64,000 bases of DNA from UKL13-2 sp038206765 (GTDB lineage Bacteria; Pseudomonadota; Gammaproteobacteria; Burkholderiales; Usitatibacteraceae). The number at the start of each line of letters is the position of its first letter. The stretch's first letter is position 1. Where the stretch lies: contig JBBRAM010000006.1 in the NCBI GenBank assembly GCA_038206765.1, forward strand, positions 115,790-179,789, in the 5' to 3' direction. The notes beneath the pieces were generated by a model, which made no database searches, was not told the DNA's origin, and saw nothing but the letters and a program-made list of their open reading frames with translations. Shown in pieces: positions 18,006 to 26,448 of this stretch. The translations under genes and the position numbers were made by a program.

Positions 18006-18096
18006 GGCGCTATTTGATGACGCTTTTATCTTGCTCAAACTAAATTTGGTTCGGGGTTTTGTTGCTCACGCTCGCTGGCAGGCATTCTTTCTATCT

Positions 18097-18513
18097 TTAA
18101 CGGAATCTCTTCACGCCAGCTTTCTTCGCTGCTTTTTCAAGATCGTGATCCAGAGTTGCCAGCGGCAAACCACTGCGAAGCGCCAACTCCAGATAGGCCG
18201 CATCATAAGCGGACAGCTTGTAGCGCCTTGCCAAATTCAGTGTGTCTCCCAGCGCGTGGAGCGAAGTCATTTTGTCGGTGACTATATTTAAAAACCCCAG
18301 CGTGGAAATGAATTGTTGCGATTGCGCCGCGGTCACGACCAACTTGCTTTCCGCCTTGGCGATGACATTGGCCACCTCAAGAAACCAAAGCACAGGAACA
18401 ACGGCCGCCTCGCTCTCAAAGGCATCCAACACTCGCGAGGCATAGGCAATTTCCGCTGCGTTTCCACCCAGTAGCCATCGCATGGCGACGGCGTTATCGA
18501 GCACAAAATTCAC
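18097..18513 (-). CDS. Type II toxin, PIN domain (VapC-like)
   Basis: A 138-residue PIN-fold ribonuclease. The acidic metal site is readable: Asp6 (FVLDNAVAMRW), Glu46 (WFLEVANVI), Asp104 (SAYDAAYLELA), and Asp122/Asp124 (TLDHDLEKAA). VapC toxins cut tRNA or rRNA to halt growth. Its ATG overlaps the antitoxin stop codon by four bases (ATGA), the usual coupled antitoxin-first order. All catalytic acids are present, so the toxin looks intact. Confidence 0.92.
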   Translation of the reverse strand: MNFVLDNAVAMRWLLGGNAAEIAYASRVLDAFESEAAVVPVLWFLEVANVIAKAESKLVVTAAQSQQFISTLGFLNIVTDKMTSLHALGDTLNLARRYKLSAYDAAYLELALRSGLPLATLDHDLEKAAKKAGVKRFR

Positions 18514-18755
18514 CGACGCCCCTCTTCGATGAGCGCTTTGATATCGATGTGAATTGACGAGGATGCGCTGAGCATTATTTTCCGCATTTGCGCCACTGCG
18601 ACCGAGGGTTCAACGCCGCGCTTATCCCCGGCAGGACCCAGGCTCGCGACTGGCTTGCCACGCGATGTAATGGTGTAATGGTTTCCCGCTTGTACGCCGC
18701 GCAACAATTCAGGTAGCTTGGTTTTTGCTTCGTATGAGCCAATTTCGATGTTCAT
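18510..18755 (-). CDS. Type II antitoxin, Phd/YefM family
   Basis: An 81-residue antitoxin with the Phd/YefM N-terminal DNA-binding fold (IGSYEAKTKLPELLRGVQAGNHYTITSRGKPVASL) and a flexible C-terminal tail that would wrap the PIN toxin. GAGGAG lies eight bases before ATG 18755. It precedes and overlaps the toxin gene. It probably represses its own promoter through the AGACC repeats directly upstream. Confidence 0.92.
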   Translation of the reverse strand: MNIEIGSYEAKTKLPELLRGVQAGNHYTITSRGKPVASLGPAGDKRGVEPSVAVAQMRKIMLSASSSIHIDIKALIEEGRR

Positions 18756-18783
18756 GACTGCATCTCCTCACTCTAGATAGACC

Positions 18784-18812
18784 AGCATATAGACCGGTCT
18801 GAATAAAGTCAA
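18784..18812 (-). promoter_or_regulatory. Toxin-antitoxin promoter with palindromic operator
   Basis: On the minus strand TTGACT (18812-18807) and TATGCT (18789-18784) are spaced by 17 bases. The spacer holds the perfect palindrome AGACCGGTCT (18791-18800), and a further AGACC half-site lies at 18779-18783. This is a likely autoregulatory operator for the Phd-type antitoxin. Confidence 0.7.
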
Positions 18813-18846
18813 CCTAGCGCAAACGTCTAACCAAACTAATTGCCAC

Positions 18847-19551
18847 TCACTTAATCACGCTTCTATCCTGCCCAAACAAAATTTTGCGCGAGGCTTCGTC
18901 GTTCACGCTGGGCGTTAAATTCGGATTTACTTCTTTTGATCTGGCATAAGCGCGCGCGGTGGCTGGCCGGGCTTTGATCGCGGCATACCAGCGGGCGAGA
19001 TGCGGGAAATCGGCCTCACGTTGGCTTTGCCGCTCCCATAAAATCCATGGGTAGCAGGCCATGTCGGCAATCGTGTATTGATTGCCGCAAATGAATTTTT
19101 TGTCGGCCAGGCGCTTATTCAGTACGCCATACAAACGTGAGGTTTCTTTGACGTAGCGATCAATTGCGTATGGTATTTTTTCTGGTGCGTATTGGCTGAA
19201 ATGATGGTTCTGCCCCAGCATCGGGCCGAGCCCACCCATTTGCCAGAACAACCATTCGGTACACACAACTTGTCCGCGCAAATCTTTGGGGATGAACTTA
19301 CCGGTTTTGCCGGCGAGGTAGAGCAAGATCGCGCCAGATTCGAACACGCTGATCGGCTTTTTGCCGTCTGTTGGCGCGTCATCAATAATGGCCGGCATGC
19401 GATTGTTGGGCGAGAACTTTAAAAACTCCGGCGCGAATTGCTCACCTTTGCCGATGTTGATACCGTGCAGATTGTAGGCAATTTTTGCCTCCTCTAAAAA
19501 CATCGTAATTTTGTGGCCGTTAGGCGTGGGCCAGTAGTAGAGATCGATCAT
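18847..19551 (-). CDS. Nu-class glutathione S-transferase (YfcG/YghU-like)
   Basis: A 234-residue thioredoxin-fold GST. The N-terminal domain reads DLYYWPTPNGHKITMFLEE, the hallmark of Nu-class YfcG/YghU enzymes, which bind two glutathiones and act as disulfide-bond reductases or peroxidases. NRMPAIID and the ES of VFESGAILLYLA bind glutathione. The C-terminal helical domain holds GNQYTIADMACYPWI. GGAG lies just upstream of ATG 19551. It is downstream of the Old Yellow Enzyme gene on the same strand with a 39-base gap, so both may answer the same stress. Confidence 0.92.
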   Translation of the reverse strand: MIDLYYWPTPNGHKITMFLEEAKIAYNLHGINIGKGEQFAPEFLKFSPNNRMPAIIDDAPTDGKKPISVFESGAILLYLAGKTGKFIPKDLRGQVVCTEWLFWQMGGLGPMLGQNHHFSQYAPEKIPYAIDRYVKETSRLYGVLNKRLADKKFICGNQYTIADMACYPWILWERQSQREADFPHLARWYAAIKARPATARAYARSKEVNPNLTPSVNDEASRKILFGQDRSVIK

Positions 19552-19590
19552 AAATACTCCATTTTAAAATAGTCAATTTAGCGTCAGCGC

Positions 19591-20691
19591 TTATTTGCCA
19601 AACGCATTCACGCCGGCCCGCTTGTATTGGTTTGGCCACATTGCTGTTGCAACACCCGCGCCTAATTCATGCGCGGCGTGAATCGGCCAATAAGGATCGC
19701 GCAGCAACGCTCGCGCCAAGAATACACAATCTGCGTCGCCGTTGACACCTCCATCGCCGATGATTTGTTCGGCCTGCACCGCATCGGTGATCAATCCCAC
19801 CGCGCCGGTTGGTACGCCGGCACCTTCGCGAATGGCGCGAGCGAACGGCACTTGGTAGCCGGGGCGAATCGTCATTTTGGCATCGGCCACATTGCCGCCC
19901 GATGAGACATCGATCAGATCAATGCCCAGGGCTTTGGCGCGTTTGCAGAATTCGATGGATTGATGAATATCCCAGCCGCCTTCTTTCCAATCGCTCGCTG
20001 AAATTTGCAAAAAAACCGGCAAATGTTTCGGCCATGTTTCGCGGACTGCCGCGCACAGTTCCAACGGAAAGCGCATCCGGTTTTCGAGGGATCCACCGTA
20101 TTCGTCCTGACGCAGATTCGATAACGGCGATAAAAATTCATGCGCCAAATAGCCGTGGGCAGCATGAATTTCTGGGACTTCAAACCCGGCCTCCAATGAT
20201 CGTTTGGCGGCTTCGGCAAAGGCATCAACATTGGCGCGAATATCGGCTGCGGTCATCTCATGTGGGGTCGGATAATTATCCGCAAACGCAACGCCCGATG
20301 GCCCCAAGACCGGCCACCCGCCTTGTTCTTCAGCCACTTTGCCATGCCCGCGCCAAGGTGCAAACGTCGATGCCTTACGACCTGCGTGTGCCAATTGAAT
20401 ACTCGGCACGGCGCCCTGCGCTTTAATAAATGCCGCAATCGGTTTCCACCCGGCCATTTGCGCATCATTCCAAATGCCCGCATCTTCCGGAGAAATACGC
20501 CCGGCGGCGGTGACCGACGCTGCTTCGGTCATGACCAGCGCCGCGCCGCCAACTGCGCGCGAACCCAAATGCACAAGATGCCATTCGTTGGGCATGCCAT
20601 CAACGCAACTGTATTGGCACATCGGTGAGACAAAAATGCGGTTTTTGAAGGTCAGTTCGCGGAGTTTCAGTAGGGAAAATAATTGGGACAT
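19591..20691 (-). CDS. Old Yellow Enzyme family NADH:flavin oxidoreductase (YqjM-like)
   Basis: A 366-residue FMN TIM-barrel ene-reductase. SPMCQYSCVDG near residue 24 carries the flavin-tuning Cys of the YqjM class; IHAAHGYLAHEFLSPLSN supplies the substrate-binding His pair; DEYGGSLENRMRF and GLIT are the usual barrel motifs. It reduces activated C=C bonds of electrophiles such as enals and quinones. ATG 20691 begins at the conserved MSQLF(S)LLKLREL start; the frame extends 20 codons upstream without support. It is divergent from the hydrolase gene across a palindromic operator. Confidence 0.93.
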   Translation of the reverse strand: MSQLFSLLKLRELTFKNRIFVSPMCQYSCVDGMPNEWHLVHLGSRAVGGAALVMTEAASVTAAGRISPEDAGIWNDAQMAGWKPIAAFIKAQGAVPSIQLAHAGRKASTFAPWRGHGKVAEEQGGWPVLGPSGVAFADNYPTPHEMTAADIRANVDAFAEAAKRSLEAGFEVPEIHAAHGYLAHEFLSPLSNLRQDEYGGSLENRMRFPLELCAAVRETWPKHLPVFLQISASDWKEGGWDIHQSIEFCKRAKALGIDLIDVSSGGNVADAKMTIRPGYQVPFARAIREGAGVPTGAVGLITDAVQAEQIIGDGGVNGDADCVFLARALLRDPYWPIHAAHELGAGVATAMWPNQYKRAGVNAFGK

Positions 20692-20743
20692 GATCGGCTT
20701 AAAAGGTGGCGTGGGAGGAAGATATAGGACAAAAATGATTGTA

Positions 20744-20763
20744 ATTCGCAAGACATTGCGAAT
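20744..20763. promoter_or_regulatory. Perfect inverted repeat, candidate operator
   Basis: ATTCGCAA and TTGCGAAT flank a GACA spacer, a perfect 8-bp inverted repeat. It sits in the short region between the divergent Old Yellow Enzyme and alpha/beta-hydrolase genes, where a dimeric repressor could control both. No regulator gene is adjacent. Confidence 0.6.
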
Positions 20764-20781
20764 GCGTCAGAATAGCGGTTA

Positions 20782-21762
20782 ATGCAGAATAAGTGCCTTG
20801 ACCAAAAGCACACACCAATGAACGAACGCACTTCTCTAGCAAGAATTGATGATTGGCAGCGCCGCGGACAGCGATTCCTGTATCGCGGCTATCCTGTTTT
20901 TTTCGCGCGATCGAATGCCGAGCCGTCAACTGCGCTTGGCGTGCAGCGTGAAACGGTATTGCTGATCCACGGCTTTCCAACCGCATCGTGGGATTGGTCA
21001 TCGGTCTGGCCGATGCTGGCGACGCGTTTTAATTTGATCGCGCCCGATTTATTAGGCTTTGGTTTTTCTGCGAAGCCCTCCGATTATGATTACTGCATTC
21101 ACGACCAGGCAACGATGTGCGAGGCGCTGCTAGCACATGCTGGCGTGTCGGAATATCATATCCTCGCCCACGACGTCGGCGACACGGTGGCGCAAGAATT
21201 ATTGGCACGCAACACGATGCGCGAAAGTGGTTTGCGCCAGCGCCTCAAGAGTGTGTGTTTTTTGAATGGTGGATTGTTTCCGGAAACCCATCGCCCGCGC
21301 ATGGTGCAGCGATTGTTGCTAAGCCCGATTGGCAAATGGATTGCGGGTATGACTACCAAAGAAAAATTTGCCGCCAATATGCTCGCAATTTCAGGCCCTG
21401 CCCACCCACCCACTACCGCGGAGATTGATGGCTTTTGGCAGCTCATTATGCATAACGATGGCTTGCAGATTTTTCATAAGCTGATTCGTTATATGCGCGA
21501 GCGGCGCATCTTCCGTGATCGCTGGGTTGGCGCACTCGAACAAACTGGCGCCGGCAATACAATCCCGATGCGCCTCATCAACGGGGCAGCCGATCCGATC
21601 TCTGGCGCGCATATGGCTGCGCGCTATCGCGGGCTGGTGCCGAAAGCGGACTGCATTTTGTTAAATGGCATTGGCCATTATCCGCAGGTGGAAGCGCCCA
21701 AGGTGGTGGCGGATTTATTTTTGAATTTTCACGATACGCGGGTTGCAGTGCGGAACGCATGA
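20782..21762 (+). CDS. Alpha/beta hydrolase with Asp nucleophile (MEST/epoxide-hydrolase-like)
   Basis: A 326-residue alpha/beta hydrolase. The nucleophile elbow reads HDVGDTVAQE, so Asp replaces the usual Ser (Asp131 from this start). The acid is in NGAADPISG and the base in GIGHYPQ. An HGFPTASWDW oxyanion loop precedes them. Asp nucleophiles are typical of haloalkane dehalogenases and epoxide hydrolases, and the DxGDTVAQELL motif resembles MEST-type proteins. Two starts are possible, ATG 20782 with weak AGCGG upstream and ATG 20818; the conserved region begins after both. Substrate unknown. Confidence 0.87.
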   Translation: MQNKCLDQKHTPMNERTSLARIDDWQRRGQRFLYRGYPVFFARSNAEPSTALGVQRETVLLIHGFPTASWDWSSVWPMLATRFNLIAPDLLGFGFSAKPSDYDYCIHDQATMCEALLAHAGVSEYHILAHDVGDTVAQELLARNTMRESGLRQRLKSVCFLNGGLFPETHRPRMVQRLLLSPIGKWIAGMTTKEKFAANMLAISGPAHPPTTAEIDGFWQLIMHNDGLQIFHKLIRYMRERRIFRDRWVGALEQTGAGNTIPMRLINGAADPISGAHMAARYRGLVPKADCILLNGIGHYPQVEAPKVVADLFLNFHDTRVAVRNA

Positions 21763-21802
21763 GAACCCGAAAACAGCCCATTACGTATCCCGTGATCACC
21801 CC

Positions 21803-23002
21803 ATGAACAACATCGAACTCCGTGCGGGGCCACGCGCGATCGCCCATATTCGTGAGCACGGTCTGCGCCCCCAGGACATCGATATCGTGCCCGGTGCCGC
21901 AGGTGGGCCGAAGGGTTTGGGATTAGCCCGCCTCGATGAATGGCTGTTTGCGGATTGGCTGCCGCAGGGGTTTGCTGAACGGCAACGCGAACAAAAATCG
22001 CCGACGCAACTCATCGGCGCTTCAATTGGCGCGTGGCGATTTGCGGCGGTATGTCGTGGACACTCGCCCGACGGCGTTCGTGAAGCGCTCAATGAACTGG
22101 CGACAGCTTATTGCCACCAAAATTATCCACGCGGCGTGAGCGCGAAGGCTGTTTCAAAAGCGGCGAGTGATTTATTAAACGATATGTTCGTGCGCCGAGA
22201 GCATGAAGTGCTAACCAATCCGAATTATCAGTTGCATGTGTTGGCGGTGCGTGGCAAAGGATTACTGCGCCGCGAAGCGCCGGGCCGCACACACGCCGGT
22301 TTTACGCTTGCTGCGTTTGCCAACGCGGCCGGGCGGCAACATTTGCGGCATTTTTTAGACCGCACGTGGCTTTATACCGATCGACAAAGCGAGTCGGCAG
22401 CGCCGAATGAAACACCAGTACTAGCAGGCGATTCCGGGCAAAAACGGCTTGAAACGTCCGCCCAGCCTAGTGTGCTGTCGATGAAATCGTTTTTTAGCGC
22501 GCTGGAAGCTGATCCGTTTCATACCGAATACGCGGCGCTCAATGTGAATAATTTTCGCAACGCGTTGATTGCGTCGGGCTCCATCCCGTTGGTTCTTGAG
22601 GGCGTATCTGCAATTGATGGCGCATCGCCCGGCACGTTCTGGGACGGCGGTTTGATCGACTATCATTTGCACCTTCCGTATGCCGAAATCAGCGGCTTGG
22701 TTCTTTATCCGCATTTTACGAACAAGATCGTACCCGGCTGGCTGGACAAGATGTTGCCGTGGCGAAAAGCAGAAGGCGAGTGGCTTGATAATGTGGTGTT
22801 GATATCACCAACGCGTGAATATCTGCATCGATTGCCGCTGAAAAAACTACCAGATCGCAGCGACTTCAAACGCTATTTAAACGACTTCGATGGCCGCTTA
22901 AAATACTGGCAATTTGCGATGGGCGAAAGTGCGCGGCTGCGCGATGAATTAGTAGTGCTGATTGAGAGTGGCAATATTGTGAATCGCTTAAAGCCTATCT
23001 GA
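21803..23002 (+). CDS. Patatin-like phospholipase family protein
   Basis: A 399-residue protein with a patatin-type Ser-Asp dyad: GASIGAWR (Ser74) and WDGGLIDYH (Asp281). The N-terminal PGAAGGPKGLG loop matches the oxyanion glycine-rich region. Patatins release fatty acids from lipids. No signal peptide is visible. ATG 21803 is preferred because the longer GTG frame would overlap the hydrolase gene by 20 bases. It lies 40 bases after that gene on the same strand, suggesting a shared transcript. Substrate unknown. Confidence 0.87.
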   Translation: MNNIELRAGPRAIAHIREHGLRPQDIDIVPGAAGGPKGLGLARLDEWLFADWLPQGFAERQREQKSPTQLIGASIGAWRFAAVCRGHSPDGVREALNELATAYCHQNYPRGVSAKAVSKAASDLLNDMFVRREHEVLTNPNYQLHVLAVRGKGLLRREAPGRTHAGFTLAAFANAAGRQHLRHFLDRTWLYTDRQSESAAPNETPVLAGDSGQKRLETSAQPSVLSMKSFFSALEADPFHTEYAALNVNNFRNALIASGSIPLVLEGVSAIDGASPGTFWDGGLIDYHLHLPYAEISGLVLYPHFTNKIVPGWLDKMLPWRKAEGEWLDNVVLISPTREYLHRLPLKKLPDRSDFKRYLNDFDGRLKYWQFAMGESARLRDELVVLIESGNIVNRLKPI

Positions 23003-23075
23003 AGGCAACATAGGTCAAAAGCACTACGGACGGATCAACAGCGACGGCAGTGGCGGTCTGAATGAGATATAAAAA

Positions 23076-23882
23076 TCATTTCTCCGCTACATCTTGCGCT
23101 ACGACCGCACCGGGCGCTGTTTTCTCCAACCGATAACCTTGGCCGCGCACCGCTTTAAGAGCATAGCCGTGGCGGCCATCCAGCTCCAATTTTGCACGCA
23201 GCCGATAGGCGTGTGTATCAATGGTGCGAGATGAGATGCCAAACGGAATCATGGTCCAAATATGTTCGTGAATTTCGCGCCGCGTTAGTTCCGCTCCCCG
23301 CTCTTGGCCGCGTTCCTGCACCCCTAATTGCGTCGCGCCATGAGCGATTTTTTCGCTATGCGTAAACAGCATGGTGGCGAAATGAAATTCTTTATCGCGC
23401 AGCACGACGTTTTGTTGATTGAACGCCACCGAATGGTTCGTTGAATTCAATTCATAGGCGCCATAGATCGTGATGGGTTGCAGGCGTGATAACTCAAGAC
23501 CGCGGCCTTTCACACGGCGGATCACGGACTCGGCTCGGGCGATCACCTCGGCATGGCGCAGCGGCTTCACTACATAGTCATCGGCACCCGCGCTGAGCCC
23601 CTCAACGATATCTTCCTCAAGGCTGCGCGAGGTTGCAAAAATAATCGGCATCACCAAATTCATGTCGTCGCGCAGCGCGCGCACCACGTCAACGCCGGCC
23701 ATATCCGGTAGATGCCAATCGATGAGAGCAAGATCAACAGATTCAGTTTTCAGAAAGTCGATCAGCGTATCCCCGCGAAAAAACGCGATTGGTTCGAACC
23801 CGTCCTCGCGAAACCATTTGCATAAAACAAAGGACTGGTCTTCGTCGTCTTCCAAAATCGCGACGCGGCGTGGGGCGGTCAT
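23076..23882 (-). CDS. OmpR-family response regulator, orphan
   Basis: A 268-residue two-domain regulator. The receiver has acidic pocket EDDED, phospho-acceptor Asp55 (LIDWHLPD), the FATSRS switch residue and VVKPL lysine. The C-terminal winged helix (ISSRTIDTHAYRLRAKL, ALKAVRGQGYRL) is OmpR-like. An unusual polar insert (GVQERGQERGAELTRR) interrupts the start of the DNA-binding domain. ATG 23882 has AAGGTGA seven bases upstream. No histidine kinase lies near, so its partner is elsewhere. Confidence 0.92.
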   Translation of the reverse strand: MTAPRRVAILEDDEDQSFVLCKWFREDGFEPIAFFRGDTLIDFLKTESVDLALIDWHLPDMAGVDVVRALRDDMNLVMPIIFATSRSLEEDIVEGLSAGADDYVVKPLRHAEVIARAESVIRRVKGRGLELSRLQPITIYGAYELNSTNHSVAFNQQNVVLRDKEFHFATMLFTHSEKIAHGATQLGVQERGQERGAELTRREIHEHIWTMIPFGISSRTIDTHAYRLRAKLELDGRHGYALKAVRGQGYRLEKTAPGAVVAQDVAEK

Positions 23883-24153
23883 TTTGTTTTCACCTTGCAC
23901 GTTGTCCCACCGTTTTAAATCGGTTGATCGGGTCCGCCATCGGATATGCTCGCGGAAGCACTAAAATTTTTTTGCGCGCCGTTCAACACGCAGTCCCATG
24001 TTATTCGTCAACCAAAAATAAAGCCAAAAAGTGTGTACAGAAAACTTGCGATAGGGGGGAAACGATACCGCATTTTACAAGGGTTGTTATTCGCCCACAA
24101 TATCATCGCGCAGTTGCTTGGCCTTCCGCGGCATCGTGAAGGATTATTTTGAA

Positions 24154-25386
24154 TCATTGCGGATAGAAAGCCCGTAAACCATAACCAGACGCGACCGTCT
24201 TGTTGCTCGATTCGATGTTTAAATTAATCAGCAGTTCCGCACCCGGCGCAATGCCATCATCACGTTGCACTGCGCGACCTAAATAGTCCGACGGCTGCAA
24301 TACACGGCTGATGAGTACTTGATTGGCGGCATCGGTCAGACGCAATTCAAGCGATGGCAAATCTTGTTTCGTTACTGCGCGATTAGCAAGCGTGGCCGTG
24401 ACTAAAATACGCCCCGGTTTGTCGGGCGGCTCGATCAAATCAGACTCGACAATTTTGATCATATTGCTGTCGCGCCCCCAAGTAATCGCGCAACCAAACG
24501 CATCGCAAACATTGACAAAATGAGGGCGCGTTTGCGGTATAGCTTCGATGATAGCAGCACGAAAAATATAACTAAGCTGTAACGCCAAGGCCAAAAGCAT
24601 CACAGCACATCCCAATAACCAAAGTTTGGTGCGCGCTGGCTTAACCGCTTTCGCGCCCTTCGACCGCAGCCATGGCGGATCGATGTTGAGCGCGTCATTT
24701 GCCTGCGCTAGCTCGCCTTCCTCAGCGCGTGCATCGTCCACCGCATTGGTGTTTATGCCAACGAAGTTGTCGCTATTCATACGTATGTCAGCGAAGCGGG
24801 GCTCAGGCTCCAACAAACTCCGGGGTACCGATAGATTGTCTGCTGCGGCGGTAGTGTTATCAGCTTGTTGCGTCGCGTTTAACCATGCGATCTGTGCAAC
24901 GCCCGGCGACCCCGATGTAGGCCGATCCCGGTCATCATTGGGCAATTCTGTTGGCAACTGTAGCGGCAAATAAGCGCCTGAACTCAAGTCTTTGAAACCA
25001 ATAAAACCAGCGGAAGGCGACCCAACCGCTGACGGCTCGTCTTGGACGGAATCGATCTCATTGCTCTCGTCGGGTTCTAGTTCACGGTCATCCGTTCGTG
25101 AATTTCTGACTACTGATTCGGCAGGATGCTCGTTGCGAAAGCTGGCATCTTCCGCGTCGTCAACGGTCATAACCTCATCGGACATGGTTTGCATCGGCGC
25201 CCCTGCTGGCTGCACAGGTTCATCAGCACTGGGCACGACGTAGTCATCCTCAACGCGTTTCAATGATTCAAACGCATTGAATACCTGCCGGCAACGGCCA
25301 CACATCACCCGACCTTGGCGGATGTTGAGTTGTTCGGGTTGTACTTTAAATTGCGCGGCGCAATTGGAGCAGGTGGTTAAGAGCAT
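24154..25386 (-). CDS. Zinc-ribbon and DUF3426 domain membrane protein
   Basis: A 410-residue protein. An MJ0042-type zinc ribbon opens it (Cys6, Cys9, Cys29, Cys32). A long acidic, low-complexity linker follows (about 45-245), then one transmembrane helix (LWLLGCAVMLLALALQLSYIF, about 255-275) and a periplasmic DUF3426 domain (LIEPPDKPGRILVTATLANRA...). Proteins of this layout follow prmA in many betaproteobacteria; their role is unknown. It begins 107 bases after prmA on the same strand, so the accB-accC-prmA transcript may include it. Confidence 0.9.
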   Translation of the reverse strand: MLLTTCSNCAAQFKVQPEQLNIRQGRVMCGRCRQVFNAFESLKRVEDDYVVPSADEPVQPAGAPMQTMSDEVMTVDDAEDASFRNEHPAESVVRNSRTDDRELEPDESNEIDSVQDEPSAVGSPSAGFIGFKDLSSGAYLPLQLPTELPNDDRDRPTSGSPGVAQIAWLNATQQADNTTAAADNLSVPRSLLEPEPRFADIRMNSDNFVGINTNAVDDARAEEGELAQANDALNIDPPWLRSKGAKAVKPARTKLWLLGCAVMLLALALQLSYIFRAAIIEAIPQTRPHFVNVCDAFGCAITWGRDSNMIKIVESDLIEPPDKPGRILVTATLANRAVTKQDLPSLELRLTDAANQVLISRVLQPSDYLGRAVQRDDGIAPGAELLINLNIESSNKTVASGYGLRAFYPQ

Positions 25387-25493
25387 AGGGCAATTTTAAC
25401 CGAGTGGCGCACGAAACTACCATGGCGATTCCTAGCGGCTTCTTGGACAACGTGGTTTGCAACCGATTGGCAGGCGAAATCACGCCTCGGTGC

Positions 25494-26384
25494 TTATTGT
25501 CGGACACCCGCAATGCACGACCAACCTTCATCGCGCTGCCAAACCTGAAGATCAAACCAAGGCTGATAAATCGCAATAATTTCGTCAGCCTGATGGTCCA
25601 AGATGCCCGCCAATGCTAGCTTTCCGCCAGATTTGGTGTGACTGGCAAGGAGCGGCGCTAGTACTTTTAGCGGGTTCGCTAAAATATTAGCGACGGTAAT
25701 GTCGGCAACGTAGTCGAGCGTGGTATCGGTGGTTGAAAATTCGATGCTCACGCCATTTTGCGCAGCGTTGTAACGGGCGGCTTCAATGGCTTGCGAATCA
25801 ATATCCACACCCACCGAATGCGTAGCGCCGAACTTCATTGCGGCAATGGCCAAAATGCCAGAGCCGGTGCCGTAATCAAGCATCGTTGATTGCGACTCGG
25901 GTGTCATGTTTGCTTCTAACCACTTGAGGCAGAGCCGTGTGGTGGGATGGCTGCCGGTGCCAAAAGCAGCGCCGGGATCAAGCGAAATATTGACGGCATC
26001 TTGGTTAGGTGATGCGTGCCAAGTCGGCACAATCCAAACGCGATCTGAAATTTTGATCGGTTGAAATTGATCGCGGTTTTGCTGTACCCAATCGACATCT
26101 TCTAGCGTTTCAACTTGCAAGGCTGGCAGCTCAAAGCCTAGTACTGATGCGGCGTTCCGGGCAACTGCCTCCGGATTTGCATCGGGCTGAAACAATGCAG
26201 TGAGCTTGCACATTTCCCACAATCCGCTACTGCCGCCAGGCTCGCCAAAGATCGGTTTTTCATCTACGGTGCCTTCGGCAGAATCTTCGACGTTGATCGA
26301 GATTGCACCGTCGCTCATCAGCGCATCACCAAAGGCGTCAGCGTGGTCGCGTGGCAAGTGAAGTTTTAAATTTAACCAGCTCAT
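25494..26384 (-). CDS. prmA: Ribosomal protein L11 methyltransferase
   Basis: A 296-residue SAM-dependent enzyme that trimethylates ribosomal protein L11. The N-terminal substrate domain (LNLKLHLPRDHADAFGDAL) is followed by DPGAAFGTGSHPTTRLCL, the SAM loop LDYGTGSGILAIAAMKFGA and the NILANPL catalytic motif. Length and motif order match E. coli PrmA. It lies 64 bases downstream of accC, the usual accB-accC-prmA order. Confidence 0.97.
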   Translation of the reverse strand: MSWLNLKLHLPRDHADAFGDALMSDGAISINVEDSAEGTVDEKPIFGEPGGSSGLWEMCKLTALFQPDANPEAVARNAASVLGFELPALQVETLEDVDWVQQNRDQFQPIKISDRVWIVPTWHASPNQDAVNISLDPGAAFGTGSHPTTRLCLKWLEANMTPESQSTMLDYGTGSGILAIAAMKFGATHSVGVDIDSQAIEAARYNAAQNGVSIEFSTTDTTLDYVADITVANILANPLKVLAPLLASHTKSGGKLALAGILDHQADEIIAIYQPWFDLQVWQRDEGWSCIAGVRQ

Positions 26385-26448
26385 GTTGTTCTTGCCACAA
26401 ACGTAGCTGAGTGAACATAGCGGGGCGAATTATCGCGGTACCAAGCCA

